Below, in pieces: positions 1 to 8,241 of a stretch of DNA of 47,335 bases; positions within the stretch are counted from its first letter, which is position 1; every line of letters begins with the position of its first letter. Below the pieces are notes generated by a model. The model ran no database searches and was not told where the DNA came from. It worked only from the letters and a program-made list of their open reading frames with translations. This DNA is from Pseudonocardiales bacterium (GTDB lineage Bacteria > Actinomycetota > Actinomycetes > Mycobacteriales > QHCD01), in contig QHCD01000037.1 of NCBI GenBank assembly GCA_003244255.1, positions 818 to 48,152 on the forward strand. Direction: 5' to 3'. A program made the translations under genes and the position numbers.

Positions 1-255
1 CCAGCGGATGCGCCAGATGCACCTCCGCACCCAGCCCGGCCAGGCAGTCCGCCGCCCAGTACCAGCCGTAGGTCGCCTCCAGCACCACCTCCGGGTGCCA
101 CCGGCCCGGGCCATCACCGAAGCCAGCATCTGCGGGTCGTTGGTGATCCGCACCGACTCCAGCGGCTCGCCGGCCTCGGTCATCCGTACCAACACCGTGC
201 GCCGCCGGTGCAGGTCCACACCGACGAACTGCCGTCCCGCGTACTCTGCGTCCAC
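1..255 (-). pseudogene. IS110-family transposase, 5' part, frameshifted
   Basis: Read on the minus strand from a GTG at 255, the frame begins VDAEYAGRQFVGVDLHRRR, which looks like the DEDD (RuvC-like) N-terminus of IS110-family transposases, with the first catalytic Asp in the GVDLH motif. Near position 98 the family match moves to another frame: ASVMARAGG is followed by HPEVVLEATYGWYWAADC only after allowing one missing base (or two extra). The gene runs off the left edge of the window, so length and C-terminal motifs cannot be judged. A frameshift this early would inactivate the transposase unless it is a sequencing error. The family call is by motif recognition. No terminal inverted repeats were found, as is usual for this family. 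Confidence 0.7.
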
Positions 256-430
256 AAGGGGCCTCCCTGCCTGTCGAGGTTGACTGAGTTGACACTCCGA
301 GCATCACCCTCGGAGCTAACCCACGGGGAGCGGAGGCCCCGCTCCTTCATCGCATCAGCCGAACGCCTTCGCTGTCGGCGCCGACCTGTCAGTGATCAGG
401 CGGCGGATGAGTTCCGGCGCCGATACAGGG
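256..430 (-). ncRNA. Candidate IS110 non-coding end (possible bridge RNA)
   Basis: Immediately upstream of the transposase start lie two adjacent perfect hairpins: a 7-bp stem at 295-301/309-315 with a 7-nt loop, and a 7-bp stem at 327-333/339-345 with a 5-nt loop. IS110-group elements are known to encode a structured bridge RNA in the non-coding end upstream of the transposase, so the position fits. The outer limit given here is a guess. No recombination core or target loop could be assigned from one element end. Confidence 0.3.
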
Positions 431-503
431 CGGCGGCGCGCTCAGCGCGTTGACGACTTTGTGCGGCGTGATCGGCATGCGGCCGTTCATCGACCTGGCT
501 GGC

Positions 504-656
504 CCAGCAGCCGATCGCACCCCGGTCTTCGTTGCACCGGATCGCCTCGACGCCTGGCTCGACTCCGCCGTCACCGACAGCGAGCGAGCCCGGCAGCTCC
601 TCCGCGAGGCCTCGCCGCCGGAGCTTGCGGTGCGCGCCGCAAGCCGGACCCTTGAC
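504..656 (+). pseudogene. Remnant of a SRAP (HMCES/YedK-like) peptidase
   Basis: An open frame here reads DRTPVFVAPDRLDAWLDSA and then SPPELAVRAASRTLD. This resembles the C-terminal part of SOS-response-associated SRAP proteins, where an H-[DE]-R-M-P-V segment is followed by a WLD motif and a Leu-rich tail. The N-terminal catalytic Cys2 half is missing, the His preceding DR is lost, and the sequence after the match does not continue as SRAP. It is therefore best read as a decayed fragment. The family assignment is by eye only. Confidence 0.5.
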
Positions 657-714
657 GGGGCAGCACGTGCTTGTTCGCGGCAACGTCGGACGTTCGCGAA
701 GGGCGGACAGGGGA

Positions 715-813
715 TCAGTGTTTCCGGGCGATGATTCGCTCGACATCCTTCGACAGAGTCGTCTCGAAGTCGTTCAGGCGGGCCCAGGTCGGCTCGATCG
801 TGATGCGCGCCAT
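715..813 (-). CDS. Small unrecognised ORF (32 aa)
   Basis: The frame starts ATG at 813 and reads MARITIEPTWARLNDFETT, ending in VERIIARKH. It has a plausible amphipathic helical composition unlike random high-GC translation. No clear Shine-Dalgarno sequence precedes it and no family was recognised. It might be the start of a small phage-type protein that has lost its end. The rest of the interval between the SRAP remnant and the acetyltransferase (657-1032) holds nothing else I can support. Confidence 0.2.
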   Translation of the reverse strand: MARITIEPTWARLNDFETTLSKDVERIIARKH

Positions 814-1032
814 AGGCCCGGAAGCCCACCCATGTGCGGGACGAGCAAGGTCATTCGTGTGCAGGCTGCCGCTTCGATTTCACGCGTCCCGCTGAGGTTC
901 GGCCATTTGCGTGTGATCACCTGACTCGGCCCCACTTCGGCCGTTCCACCGCCGAGGGCGCGCACGGCCAGCGGTATGAGCGGGCGAAATCTGGGATCGG
1001 CAAGTACCCGGTTGAGGCCTGGCAGCGAACGC

Positions 1033-1596
1033 TCACACCGGATCGACCACCCTGCTCACGATCCATGCGTGCTTGCCAACCTGCCGGACGCGGGTGAAGC
1101 CGCACTGCTCGAAGAGTTCGACGGTCGCGCTGAACAGGAAGCGGCCCGGCGCGTCGCGCCCGGCGGTCACCTCCGAGATGGCCTCAACGAGCCCGCCGCC
1201 GGCGCGGGCGATCCGGTCGAGCGCGCCTTCCAGCGCCGCCCGTGCGATGCCCTGCCCGCGATGTCTCTTGTCGACGTAGAAGCAGGTGATCCGCCAGTCC
1301 GGACGCGGCGGCGCGTCCTTCTCGTACTCCCGCCTGTGCTTGATGCCCGGGAGTTCCTCGGGGCTGCCGTACTGGCACCACCCCCATGCGGCGCCCTCGT
1401 CGAGGACGAGCGCGGCGTGAGCCCGACCTGTCCGGACCCGGTCCTCCTTGACAGCGCGATGGCTGATCCCCTTCTGGCCGCACTCCGGGTGATAACCGAT
1501 GCACCAGCAGCCGCCGAAGATCCCGTTATTGCGCTCGACAAGCTCCGCGAAAGCACCCCAGGTGGAGGCGTTGAGTGGTCGGATTGCGTACGACAT
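1033..1596 (-). CDS. GNAT-family N-acetyltransferase
   Basis: This 187-residue protein has the GNAT fold signature. The acetyl-CoA loop is RHRGQGIARAAL (Q/R-x-x-G-x-A/G motif A) after the strand WRITCFYVDK, and a later segment ELFEQCGFTRV matches motif B. The N-terminal half carries CWCIGYHPECG, typical of a subgroup of actinobacterial acetyltransferases of unknown substrate. The start MSYAIRPLN is chosen because AAAGGA lies 8 nt upstream; an in-frame ATG at 1656 would overlap the preceding hydrolase gene. It follows that hydrolase in the same direction with a 44-bp gap, so co-transcription is likely. The acceptor substrate is unknown. Confidence 0.85.
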   Translation of the reverse strand: MSYAIRPLNASTWGAFAELVERNNGIFGGCWCIGYHPECGQKGISHRAVKEDRVRTGRAHAALVLDEGAAWGWCQYGSPEELPGIKHRREYEKDAPPRPDWRITCFYVDKRHRGQGIARAALEGALDRIARAGGGLVEAISEVTAGRDAPGRFLFSATVELFEQCGFTRVRQVGKHAWIVSRVVDPV

Positions 1597-1640
1597 CGTC
1601 AAGTCCTTTCGAGCGCGAGTGCTCTCAGCTTCCGGGCTCG

Positions 1641-2375
1641 CTAGCTTGATGCGCACGACGGCTCGCCGCCTGGCCGGCGCCAGCTTGTAGGGCTGGCACT
1701 GGCCGCTGCAGCAAGGAGCCGGGCGAGCTCGATCGGCTTGCTGATCATGGGCCAGTGGCCCGAGTCGATGTCGACGAAGTCAACGTGCCTGGCCTGGGCG
1801 AGTTCGGGCACGTCACCGGCGTCGACCCACTCCTGGGCCTGGGCGGGGGTGAATTCGGGGCACACGAGCACGACCGGGACGTCGAACCGTCGCTCGTCCG
1901 CCAGACGAACCACGCCCTTGGTCACCCCTTCGGGGACGGGTATCGCAGCGGACGCGATGCTCCGCCTGGCCGCCTCGTCGAGGTCAGCGGAGTCTGGCCC
2001 CTCGAATGGGCCCCAGCCGGGGAAGGGCATGACGCCGTCCTGCGTCTGGAAGAAGTCGGCGTAGGGCTCCCCGTCGGCGGTCGGGAAGCCGCCGATGAGG
2101 GCGACTCTGGCCACCTTCTGCGGTCGCGCGTCGGCGGCCAACCAAGCCAGAGTGCAGGCGGCGGAATGCCCTACCACCATGAGCTTTGCGGACGCTGAGT
2201 CGATGGCGGCGAGCACCGCTGCCACCTGGTCGTCGAGCGTGGCCGACGCGGATCCGTCACCCTGACCCGGGAGGGTGAGAGGCACGGGGCGGTGGCCAAA
2301 TGCCTCGAGCGCGGGCACGACGTCGTCCCATGCGGAGCCGTCGAGCCACAGGCCAGCAATGAGCAGGATGTCCAT
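1641..2375 (-). CDS. Alpha/beta-hydrolase fold protein
   Basis: This 244-residue protein starts MDILLIAGLWLDGSAWDDV, a first strand plus oxyanion loop typical of small alpha/beta hydrolases. The nucleophile elbow is GHSAA, with Ala replacing the last Gly of G-x-S-x-G, and SGHWPM near the C-terminus supplies the catalytic His. The acid residue is less clear. No signal peptide or membrane segment is visible, so it is probably cytosolic. The ATG lies 2 bp after the restored stop of the upstream pentapeptide/DinB gene, with GGAGAA upstream, which suggests translational coupling. The substrate cannot be inferred; esterase or enol-lactonase-type activity is possible. Confidence 0.8.
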   Translation of the reverse strand: MDILLIAGLWLDGSAWDDVVPALEAFGHRPVPLTLPGQGDGSASATLDDQVAAVLAAIDSASAKLMVVGHSAACTLAWLAADARPQKVARVALIGGFPTADGEPYADFFQTQDGVMPFPGWGPFEGPDSADLDEAARRSIASAAIPVPEGVTKGVVRLADERRFDVPVVLVCPEFTPAQAQEWVDAGDVPELAQARHVDFVDIDSGHWPMISKPIELARLLAAAASASPTSWRRPGGEPSCASS

Positions 2376-2377
2376 GA

Positions 2378-3188
2378 TCAGTGCTCTTTCTCCAGAGAGG
2401 TCAGATCACGTTCGGCATAGAGCCCGTGCTCCCATTCCTCGTTGAGGACGATACGGAGGCATTCCTGAACGGCGAAGTTCTCCACCCGGGGCCAGCCGGG
2501 TTCGGTGCGAGTGACCTCGGAGGCGGAGTTGCTCGTCGGTGAGTGTGGTCATCACGTTGCGGACCGTCAGCTGGCGTTCGCGGCGGAGCGCGAGCACCTC
2601 GTCGAGTGAGGGTCGTGCATCGCGCTCCCAGCGGAACCCGTCCCAGGGGGGCGCTTCGTCCCACGGCAGGTCCAGCGGCAGCCACGGGGACACGTCGCCG
2701 AGGATCATCCGGTCCACCCAGCAGGCGCTGGCGAAGCTGAGGTGCCGCAGGGTCTGGATGAAGGACCACTCGTCGTCGACGCTGCGGTGGAGTGCCGCTT
2801 CGGGGAACGTCCTCGCACGGGCGACGGTGCCCTCCCAGAGCCGTTCCAGGATTGCCCACGCCGCACGGAACCCGTCGCTGTCGTCCGGACGCATCTTCGC
2901 CCGCTCGGGCATGCGACGGTTCAGTTCGGCGTCGACGAGCGGTGCGATGTCGACGCCGTTCACGACGACATTTCGCAGCTCGCCGCTGATCTCGACGTCG
3001 ACCAGCTCGACGCCCCGTAACCGGCACCCGCTGAGCATGGCGCTGCGGACGTGCGCTCCGCTGAGGTCCACGTCGTGCAGGCGGGCGTCGTTGAGGTACA
3101 CCTGGGTGAAGCCCGCGCCGCGCAGGCTCACGCGCTCGAAGCGTGCCCCGGTGAGGTCCTTCTCGATGAACTCGGCCACGAACGTCAC
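2378..3188 (-). pseudogene. Pentapeptide-repeat/DinB-fold protein, frameshifted near C-terminus
   Basis: From a GTG at 3188 the N-terminal 80 residues carry A(D/N)LxX-type pentapeptide repeats (ARFERVSLRGAGF, then LSGAHVRSAMLSGCRL). They are followed by a four-helix DinB-like domain around SVDDEWSFIQTLRHLSFAS. Around position 2525 the family match leaves the frame. With one base removed, the text continues EQLASEVTRTEPGWPRVENF and NEEWEHGLYAERDL to a TGA at 2378-2380, 2 bp before the hydrolase ATG. As written, the frame instead ends at 2406 with an unrelated tail. DinB-fold proteins often use His residues to bind metal and a small thiol; function here is unknown. A sequencing error cannot be excluded. 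Confidence 0.75.
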
Positions 3189-3599
3189 GCTAGAGCCAGT
3201 ACCGGACGATCCGCTTCCGGTTCATCCCGCCGCCACCTGGTCTGCTCGTGCGTCGGCCGATCTCGACCGCACGAGCTCTGCGTGCCAAGGGCGCCGTGCC
3301 GGACAGACCGATGAGGGGTCCGAAGGGCACTGCCGCGGCGCTGGACACGGCCGCGAGCGACCGTCGCCGGAAACGGTGACCGTTGAGCAGACCTGGACCG
3401 GTGCGCATGGCGTACCCGTCCCTATCCGTACGAGCAGCACCGTGACGTACACGCGCTCAATCGTTGCAGCACGTGTAGGTATGTGTGACGTGGCCGCCAA
3501 CTCAACCGGGGCCGGCAGGTCGGGGCTAGTGCTGCGCCGTCTGGCTCAACGGCCTGATGAGCCGTGCCTGGCAGCAGCCAGGAGAGCGGTGCTCCGCTG
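3189..3599. other. Intergenic gap, about 410 bp, nothing recognised
   Basis: Between the start of the pentapeptide/DinB gene and the lacI promoter I see short open frames on both strands but none with a ribosome binding site, family resemblance or convincing composition. No repeat or strong hairpin was noticed. Confidence 0.4.
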
Positions 3600-3648
3600 T
3601 TGACGACGCCGCAACGGCGACCTACAGTTCATCTGCTGAAACGTTGAA
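3600..3648 (+). promoter_or_regulatory. Predicted lacI promoter with overlapping operator-like site
   Basis: TTGACG (3600-3605) and TACAGT (3623-3628) are separated by exactly 17 bp, a good vegetative-sigma promoter. About five bases downstream is an imperfect palindrome around TGAAACGTTGAA, centred on CG like LacI-family operators. Its position over the transcription start suggests autorepression by the LacI-type regulator encoded downstream. Confidence 0.55.
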
Positions 3649-3719
3649 CTAGCCGGCAAGATGCGCTGGGGTCGACGGATCGAGCCCACCGCACCACCGG
3701 GCAGTTCGGAGAGAAGCCC

Positions 3720-3830
3720 ATGTCCACCTCCGTCGGGCACCACCGTCTGGTCTCCTCGAGCCCGCCGGCCGGCACCGGCTCGACCGCCGTGCCCGCCGTA
3801 CCCGCCGTACGCGCCGTGAGTCGGCGATGA
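3720..3830 (+). CDS. Leader ORF (36 aa) overlapping lacI
   Basis: ATG at 3720 follows GGAGAGAAGCCC, a better Shine-Dalgarno than that of the regulator itself. The peptide begins MSTSVGHHRLVSSSPPAG and is rich in Ala, Val and Pro. Its TGA overlaps the lacI ATG in an ATGA junction, so it could couple translation of the regulator. It lies inside the roughly 190-nt leader predicted from the promoter at 3600. No family was recognised, so it may be a non-functional leader. Confidence 0.4.
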   Translation: MSTSVGHHRLVSSSPPAGTGSTAVPAVPAVRAVSRR

Positions 3831-4948
3831 GCCCGGCGGAGGGGCAGAAGGTCGTCGCGCTACAGAGCCTCTCCTCACGGACGGGGGATCGGTCGCCGCG
3901 GCGGGCCGGTGCGAGAAGCGGCAAGGCGAGCATCACCCTGAAGGACGTCGCGGCCGCGGTGGGGATCTCGCAGAGCGCGGTTTCGATGGCGCTGGCCGAC
4001 CACCCCCGCATCGGGCAGGCGAGGAAAGATGCGGTGCGGTCGGCGGTGGCCGAGCTCGGGTACGTGCCGAATTCAGCCGGCCGCGCGCTGCGGTCTGGGC
4101 GGTCGGCGTCGATCGCGATCGTCGTACCGAACACCGGTCAGCACGTGTTCGGGCACCCGTACTTCATGCACCTGCTCGTCGGCATCACGGCCGAGGCCAA
4201 TGCTCGCGACGTCGCCGTCATGATGTCGACTAACCCGGACGAGACGCATGGCGTCGCCGCCTACGAACGGGTGCTTCGCTCGCAGGCGGCGTCGGGAGCG
4301 ATTATCGCCTCGGCCTCGATCACCGACCTGAACGTCAACCGCATGCTCGACGCCGCGATGCCGGTGGTCCTGATCGGCCGCTTCCCGCACCAGCCCGGCG
4401 CCGTCAGCGTCGGCGTCGACGACGTCGCCGGCGCCGGCGCGATCACCCGGCATCTCATCGACGCGCACGGGCTGCGTCGGATCGCCCACATCAGCGGGCC
4501 GCTGGACCACCAGACCGCGATCGACCGCTACGAAGGCTTCTGCACCGCGCTCGCCGAATCCGACCAGCCGTGCACCCATGCGCTCGCGGTCGGCGACTTC
4601 AGCGAGGAGTCCGGCCGGGCGGCCGCCCGGCAGGTGCTCGACAGCATGTCCGACGTCCAGGCCATCTTCGCCGCGAACGACGAGATGGCCTACGGCGCCC
4701 TGCTGGAGCTCCGCGCGCGCCGGCTTAAGGTGCCGGAGGATCTCGCGCTGGCCGGCTACGACGATTTCGGTGTCTCGCGGCTGACCACTCCCGGGATCAC
4801 CACCGTGCACGTGCCGGCCGAGGATCTGGGCCGGCGCGCGGCCGCGCTGCTCTTTGACCTGGTCGGCGGCGTCGTGCCGCATCCCACGCACACGGTGCTG
4901 CCGGTCGACATCACCATGCGCGACTCGTGCGGCCCGCATCCCGATTGA
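3827..4948 (+). CDS. LacI-family transcriptional regulator (module A)
   Basis: This 373-residue regulator has a LacI helix-turn-helix at about residues 36-60 (LKDVAAAVGISQSAVSMAL) and the hinge segment GYVPNSAGRALRSG. A periplasmic-binding-protein-like effector domain follows, containing ANDEMAYGAL and AGYDDFGVSRLTTPGITTV. The 35-residue tail before the HTH is longer than usual. An alternative start inside it is possible, but the ATGA overlap with the leader ORF favours 3827. It is followed in the same direction by an ABC sugar importer and a GH51 enzyme, so it is probably their local sugar-responsive repressor. The effector is likely an arabinose-containing sugar, inferred from neighbours. 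Confidence 0.9.
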   Translation: MSPAEGQKVVALQSLSSRTGDRSPRRAGARSGKASITLKDVAAAVGISQSAVSMALADHPRIGQARKDAVRSAVAELGYVPNSAGRALRSGRSASIAIVVPNTGQHVFGHPYFMHLLVGITAEANARDVAVMMSTNPDETHGVAAYERVLRSQAASGAIIASASITDLNVNRMLDAAMPVVLIGRFPHQPGAVSVGVDDVAGAGAITRHLIDAHGLRRIAHISGPLDHQTAIDRYEGFCTALAESDQPCTHALAVGDFSEESGRAAARQVLDSMSDVQAIFAANDEMAYGALLELRARRLKVPEDLALAGYDDFGVSRLTTPGITTVHVPAEDLGRRAAALLFDLVGGVVPHPTHTVLPVDITMRDSCGPHPD

Positions 4949-4954
4949 CCGACC

Positions 4955-4969
4955 GCCGCGCAGCGCGGC
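4955..4969 (+). terminator. Short GC-rich palindrome after lacI
   Basis: A 15-bp perfect palindrome with 7-bp arms around a single A (GCCGCGCAGCGCGGC) sits 6 bp after the lacI stop and 65 bp before the binding-protein start. It could be a weak hairpin (5-bp stem, 5-nt loop) that attenuates transcription, or an operator. There is no T-run. Confidence 0.25.
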
Positions 4970-5033
4970 AGCCACACCCATCAGGCTCGCGCCGGCAACG
5001 GTGCCCGCCGCTTCTCGAAGTGGAGCGACCGGA

Positions 5034-6312
5034 ATGGAATTCGCGCATCGGCGGACGGCGGCGCTCGTGTCCGCGGCGGCCGCAACCGCACTGCTCATCG
5101 CGGGGTGCGGCAGCAACTCCGGCGGCTCGACCGCCGGCGGCGTCGTCCACCTGAGCATGCTCACCGGTTTCACCGGCCCGGACGAACCCTCCTACCAGGC
5201 GCTGATCAAGGATTTCAACGCCACCCACCCGAAGATCAAGGTGACGATGACCGTCGAGCCGTGGGCGGCGGTCGGGCAGAAGCTGCCCGCCGCCTGGGCC
5301 ACCGGTCAGGGCCCTGATCTCGCCACGCCGAGCTCTGATCCCGGCTCGATCTTCAACTACATCAAGACCAACTCGGCGATGGATCTCAGCGCCGCGGTCG
5401 GCACCGGTTCGGACAAGATCGATTCGAGTGCGTTCCCGTCGACGGTGAAGTCGGCCTTCACATCGAAAGGCAAGCTCTATGCCGTGCCGGCCAACATGGC
5501 AACGCTCGTTCTACTACAACAAGGCCCTGTTCGCGAAGGCCGGCATCAGCTCCCCGCCCACCACCGAGGCGGAGTTCGTCGCCGACGCGAAGAAGTTGAC
5601 TCTCGGTTCAGGCAGCGAGCCGTCGCAGTACGGGCTCTCGCTCGCGGACAACAGCACGATCCAGATGTGGCCCATCCTGCAGTGGATGAGTGGCGGCGAC
5701 ATCATCGGCTCGAACAACTGCGCCGTGATCAACGACCCCGCCAGCGTCAGCGCGCTGACCAAGTGGAGCCAGCTCGTCAGCAAGGACCACGTCAGCCCGA
5801 TCGGCCAGTCCGGCGCCGACGCCGATACGCTGTTCGCGTCCAAGAAGGCCGCAATGGAGATCAACGGACCGTGGGCCGCGGCCGGTTACAAGCAGGCGGG
5901 CATCGATCTCGGCATCGCCGAGGTGCCGGTCGGCTCGGCCGGTCCGGTGACGCTGGCATCGACGGTGCCGCTGATGATCGAGCGCACCACCCACCACGCC
6001 GCGCAGGCCGAGACGTTCCTCTCCTGGTACACGAGCAAGGCCGCGCAGACGAAGTTCTCCCAGATCTCCGGCTTCCCGCCCGCCCGCACCGACCTCGGCA
6101 GCGCCGTTGCCAGTAACCCGACGGTGTCGGTCTTCGCCAAGGCGCTGCCCTACGCGAAGCTCTATCTGGCGGGGCAGCAGAACGGCACCCAGATCGATTC
6201 CGACGTCTACGTGCCGTTCATCCAGAAGATCGAGCGCGGTGCCAGCGTGCAGTCCGCGGCCGATGCCGCGGCAAAGCAGATCAACAAGCTCGCCGGCTGC
6301 AAGTCCAGCTGA
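5034..6312 (+). pseudogene. ABC sugar-binding lipoprotein (module A), frameshifted
   Basis: From ATG 5034 (GGAG about 9 nt upstream) the protein has a lipoprotein signal peptide ending LIAGC (Cys25). A family-1 extracellular solute-binding fold follows, with FNATHPKIKVTM and YAVPANMATLV. At about 5509 the match shifts frame: the first frame reads into unrelated sequence, while FYYNKALFAKAGI continues from 5509 and runs intact to a TGA at 6312, through GPWAAAGYKQAG and SGFPPARTDLGS. Two missing bases (or one extra) after CTCGT would restore LVFYYNKALF. Taken at face value, the importer of module A lacks a functional binding protein. Since both halves are otherwise well preserved, the lesion is recent or an assembly error. 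Confidence 0.85.
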
Positions 6313-6370
6313 CGTCCCAGGGCTGGGGCGCGCGTTTCGCCGACCGCGTCCCAGCCCCGCAAGGAGGCTC

Positions 6371-7291
6371 ATGAGCAGCGCCCCGATCGGCGCGGCCCGA
6401 CACCCGGTCTCGTCGGCGCCACGGCGTCGCCGACACCTCAACAGTGCCTATCTCTTCGTCGCGCCGAGCATCATCCTGATCGGCGTCTTCATCGCCGAGC
6501 CGATCGTGGCGTCGGGCTGGATGAGCCTGCACGACTGGACGGTCGGGGAGGCGACCCACAAGTTCGTCGGCCTCGCCAACTACACCACGCTTTTCGGTGA
6601 CTCGCGGTTCTGGAACGCGCTGCGAGTCACCGTGCTCTATACGGCCGTAGTCGCGGTCGGCCAGGTCGTTCTCGGGCTGGGTATCGCATTGCGGCTGCGG
6701 CGTACCACCTGGTATTCGGCGCTGGTTCGCACCGCCTACTTCTTCCCGTTCATCGCATCGCTCGTCGTCGTCGGCATCGTGTGGAAGTTCATGCTCGACC
6801 CCCAGGTCGGGCTGGTCGACGCGTGGCTCAGTGACGTCGGAATCTCACCGCCGGACTGGTTGCAGTCGACGTCGCTGGCGCTGCCCACTGTCATCGTGGT
6901 CGGGATCTGGAAGAACGTCGGCTTCACCATTATCGTGCTGCTGGCGAGCCTGCAGCAGGTGCCGGCAGAACAGTACGAAGCGGCGACGCTCGACGGCGCC
7001 GGTGCGTGGCACCGCTTCCGTGCGGTCACCCTGCCGGCGTTGCGGCCCGCGTTGCTGTTCACGACGCTGATCGCCACCGTCACCGGACTGCAGCTGTTCG
7101 ATCTGGTGTTCTCGATGACCGGCGGCGGCCCGGTCTTCCACACCGAATCGGTCGTGATGTACCTGTACCAGAAGGGATTCGTCGAGTTCCAGCTCGGCTA
7201 CGCCAGCGCCATCGCCTGGGTGCTGTTCGCGATCATCCTGGTCGTTTCGGTGATCCAGCTGAAGGTGTCGAGGTACCGCGATGTCGACTGA
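6371..7291 (+). CDS. ABC sugar importer permease 1 (module A; MalF/UgpA type)
   Basis: This 306-residue protein has about six membrane segments and the permease EAA-type loop EAATLDGAGAWHRFRAVTLPAL, which contacts the ATPase. The N-terminus after a basic stretch is AYLFVAPSIILIGVFI. The ATG at 6371 is fixed by a perfect AAGGAGG 3 nt upstream of the last spacer bases; the same open frame extends further 5' but only over the upstream gene. It follows the binding protein by 58 bp and overlaps the next permease by 11 bp. It belongs to the carbohydrate uptake CUT1 family, which usually imports di- and oligosaccharides. Confidence 0.92.
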   Translation: MSSAPIGAARHPVSSAPRRRRHLNSAYLFVAPSIILIGVFIAEPIVASGWMSLHDWTVGEATHKFVGLANYTTLFGDSRFWNALRVTVLYTAVVAVGQVVLGLGIALRLRRTTWYSALVRTAYFFPFIASLVVVGIVWKFMLDPQVGLVDAWLSDVGISPPDWLQSTSLALPTVIVVGIWKNVGFTIIVLLASLQQVPAEQYEAATLDGAGAWHRFRAVTLPALRPALLFTTLIATVTGLQLFDLVFSMTGGGPVFHTESVVMYLYQKGFVEFQLGYASAIAWVLFAIILVVSVIQLKVSRYRDVD

Positions 7292-8204
7292 CACCCTCGA
7301 CGCCGGCGTTCGGATGAGCGGCGCACCGCACGGTCCGGCGCCGCGTCGAGGGCCGGCGGCGGCTGTCGCGGTACGACTCGCACGGATCACCGGCCGGACG
7401 GCGTCGGCAGCGTCGTGGCTGGTAGTGGCCGTGGGCGCCATCGCGATGATCGTGCCGTTCTGTTGGATGCTCGGCGTCGCGTTCCGCACCAGCGCGGACC
7501 TCTACGCCGATCCCGCCCGCCTGCTGCCGGACCAGTGGACGCTGCACGGCGTGCATGCCGTGCTGAGCCAGCTGCCGTTCGGCCGCCTCGTCCTGAACAC
7601 GTTTGTGTTCGCCGGTGGCACCACGCTGCTGTTGTTGCTCTTCGACTCGATGACGGCGTTTGCCCTGGCCCGGCTGCGTTTCCGCGGCCAGAACGTGCTC
7701 TTCGTGCTGATCCTCGCCACCCTGATGGTGCCGTTCCAGGTCACCCTCGTGCCGGTGTTCCTGACCCTGTTCCACCTCGGCTGGCTGAACTCCTACCAGG
7801 GTCTGATTGTGCCTCGGGCGACGAGCGCGCTCGGTATCTTCCTGCTGCGTCAGGCGTTCCTGGCTCTGCCGCGCGATCTCGACGACGCTGCGCGCATCGA
7901 CGGCGCCTCGAACTTTGGGCTCTACTGGCGGATCATCCTGCCCAATGCGAAACCCGCGCTCGCCTCGCTGTTCATCATCCAGTTCGCCGCGCTGTGGAAC
8001 GACTTTCTCTGGCCGCTCGTCGTGACCAACGACATCAGGATGCAGACACTGCCGGCCGCGCTGACGTTGTTCTCGAGCCAGTCCGGGGTCGACCACGCCG
8101 CCCTGATGGCCGGCGCCGCCATCTCGCTGGCGCCGTTGGCCATCGCCTTCTTGCTGCTACAGCGCTTCTTCGTCCAGGGTGTCGCCACCAGCGGCATCCG
8201 ATAA
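7281..8204 (+). CDS. ABC sugar importer permease 2 (module A; MalG/UgpE type)
   Basis: This 307-residue permease carries the EAA-type loop DDAARIDGASNFGLYWRIILPN and typical MalG-family helices (LILATLMVPFQVTLVPVFL, and a C-terminal FFVQGVATSGIR). Its ATG overlaps the end of the first permease by 11 bp, indicating coupled translation. The two permeases would form the heterodimeric channel of a CUT1 importer. No ATP-binding subunit is encoded nearby; in actinobacteria one MsmK/UgpC-like ATPase commonly serves several such importers. Confidence 0.92.
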   Translation: MSTDTLDAGVRMSGAPHGPAPRRGPAAAVAVRLARITGRTASAASWLVVAVGAIAMIVPFCWMLGVAFRTSADLYADPARLLPDQWTLHGVHAVLSQLPFGRLVLNTFVFAGGTTLLLLLFDSMTAFALARLRFRGQNVLFVLILATLMVPFQVTLVPVFLTLFHLGWLNSYQGLIVPRATSALGIFLLRQAFLALPRDLDDAARIDGASNFGLYWRIILPNAKPALASLFIIQFAALWNDFLWPLVVTNDIRMQTLPAALTLFSSQSGVDHAALMAGAAISLAPLAIAFLLLQRFFVQGVATSGIR

Positions 8205-8241
8205 CCGGTCCGGCACGCACGAGCAGAAATCGGAGACAGGT

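Noticed and set aside
389..829. 146-codon minus-strand frame in the left intergenic region
   Set aside because: It is antisense to the SRAP remnant and has no recognisable domain or ribosome binding site.
3190..3408. 72-codon minus-strand frame upstream of the pentapeptide/DinB gene
   Set aside because: It is Arg/Gly-rich with no start signal and no family resemblance.
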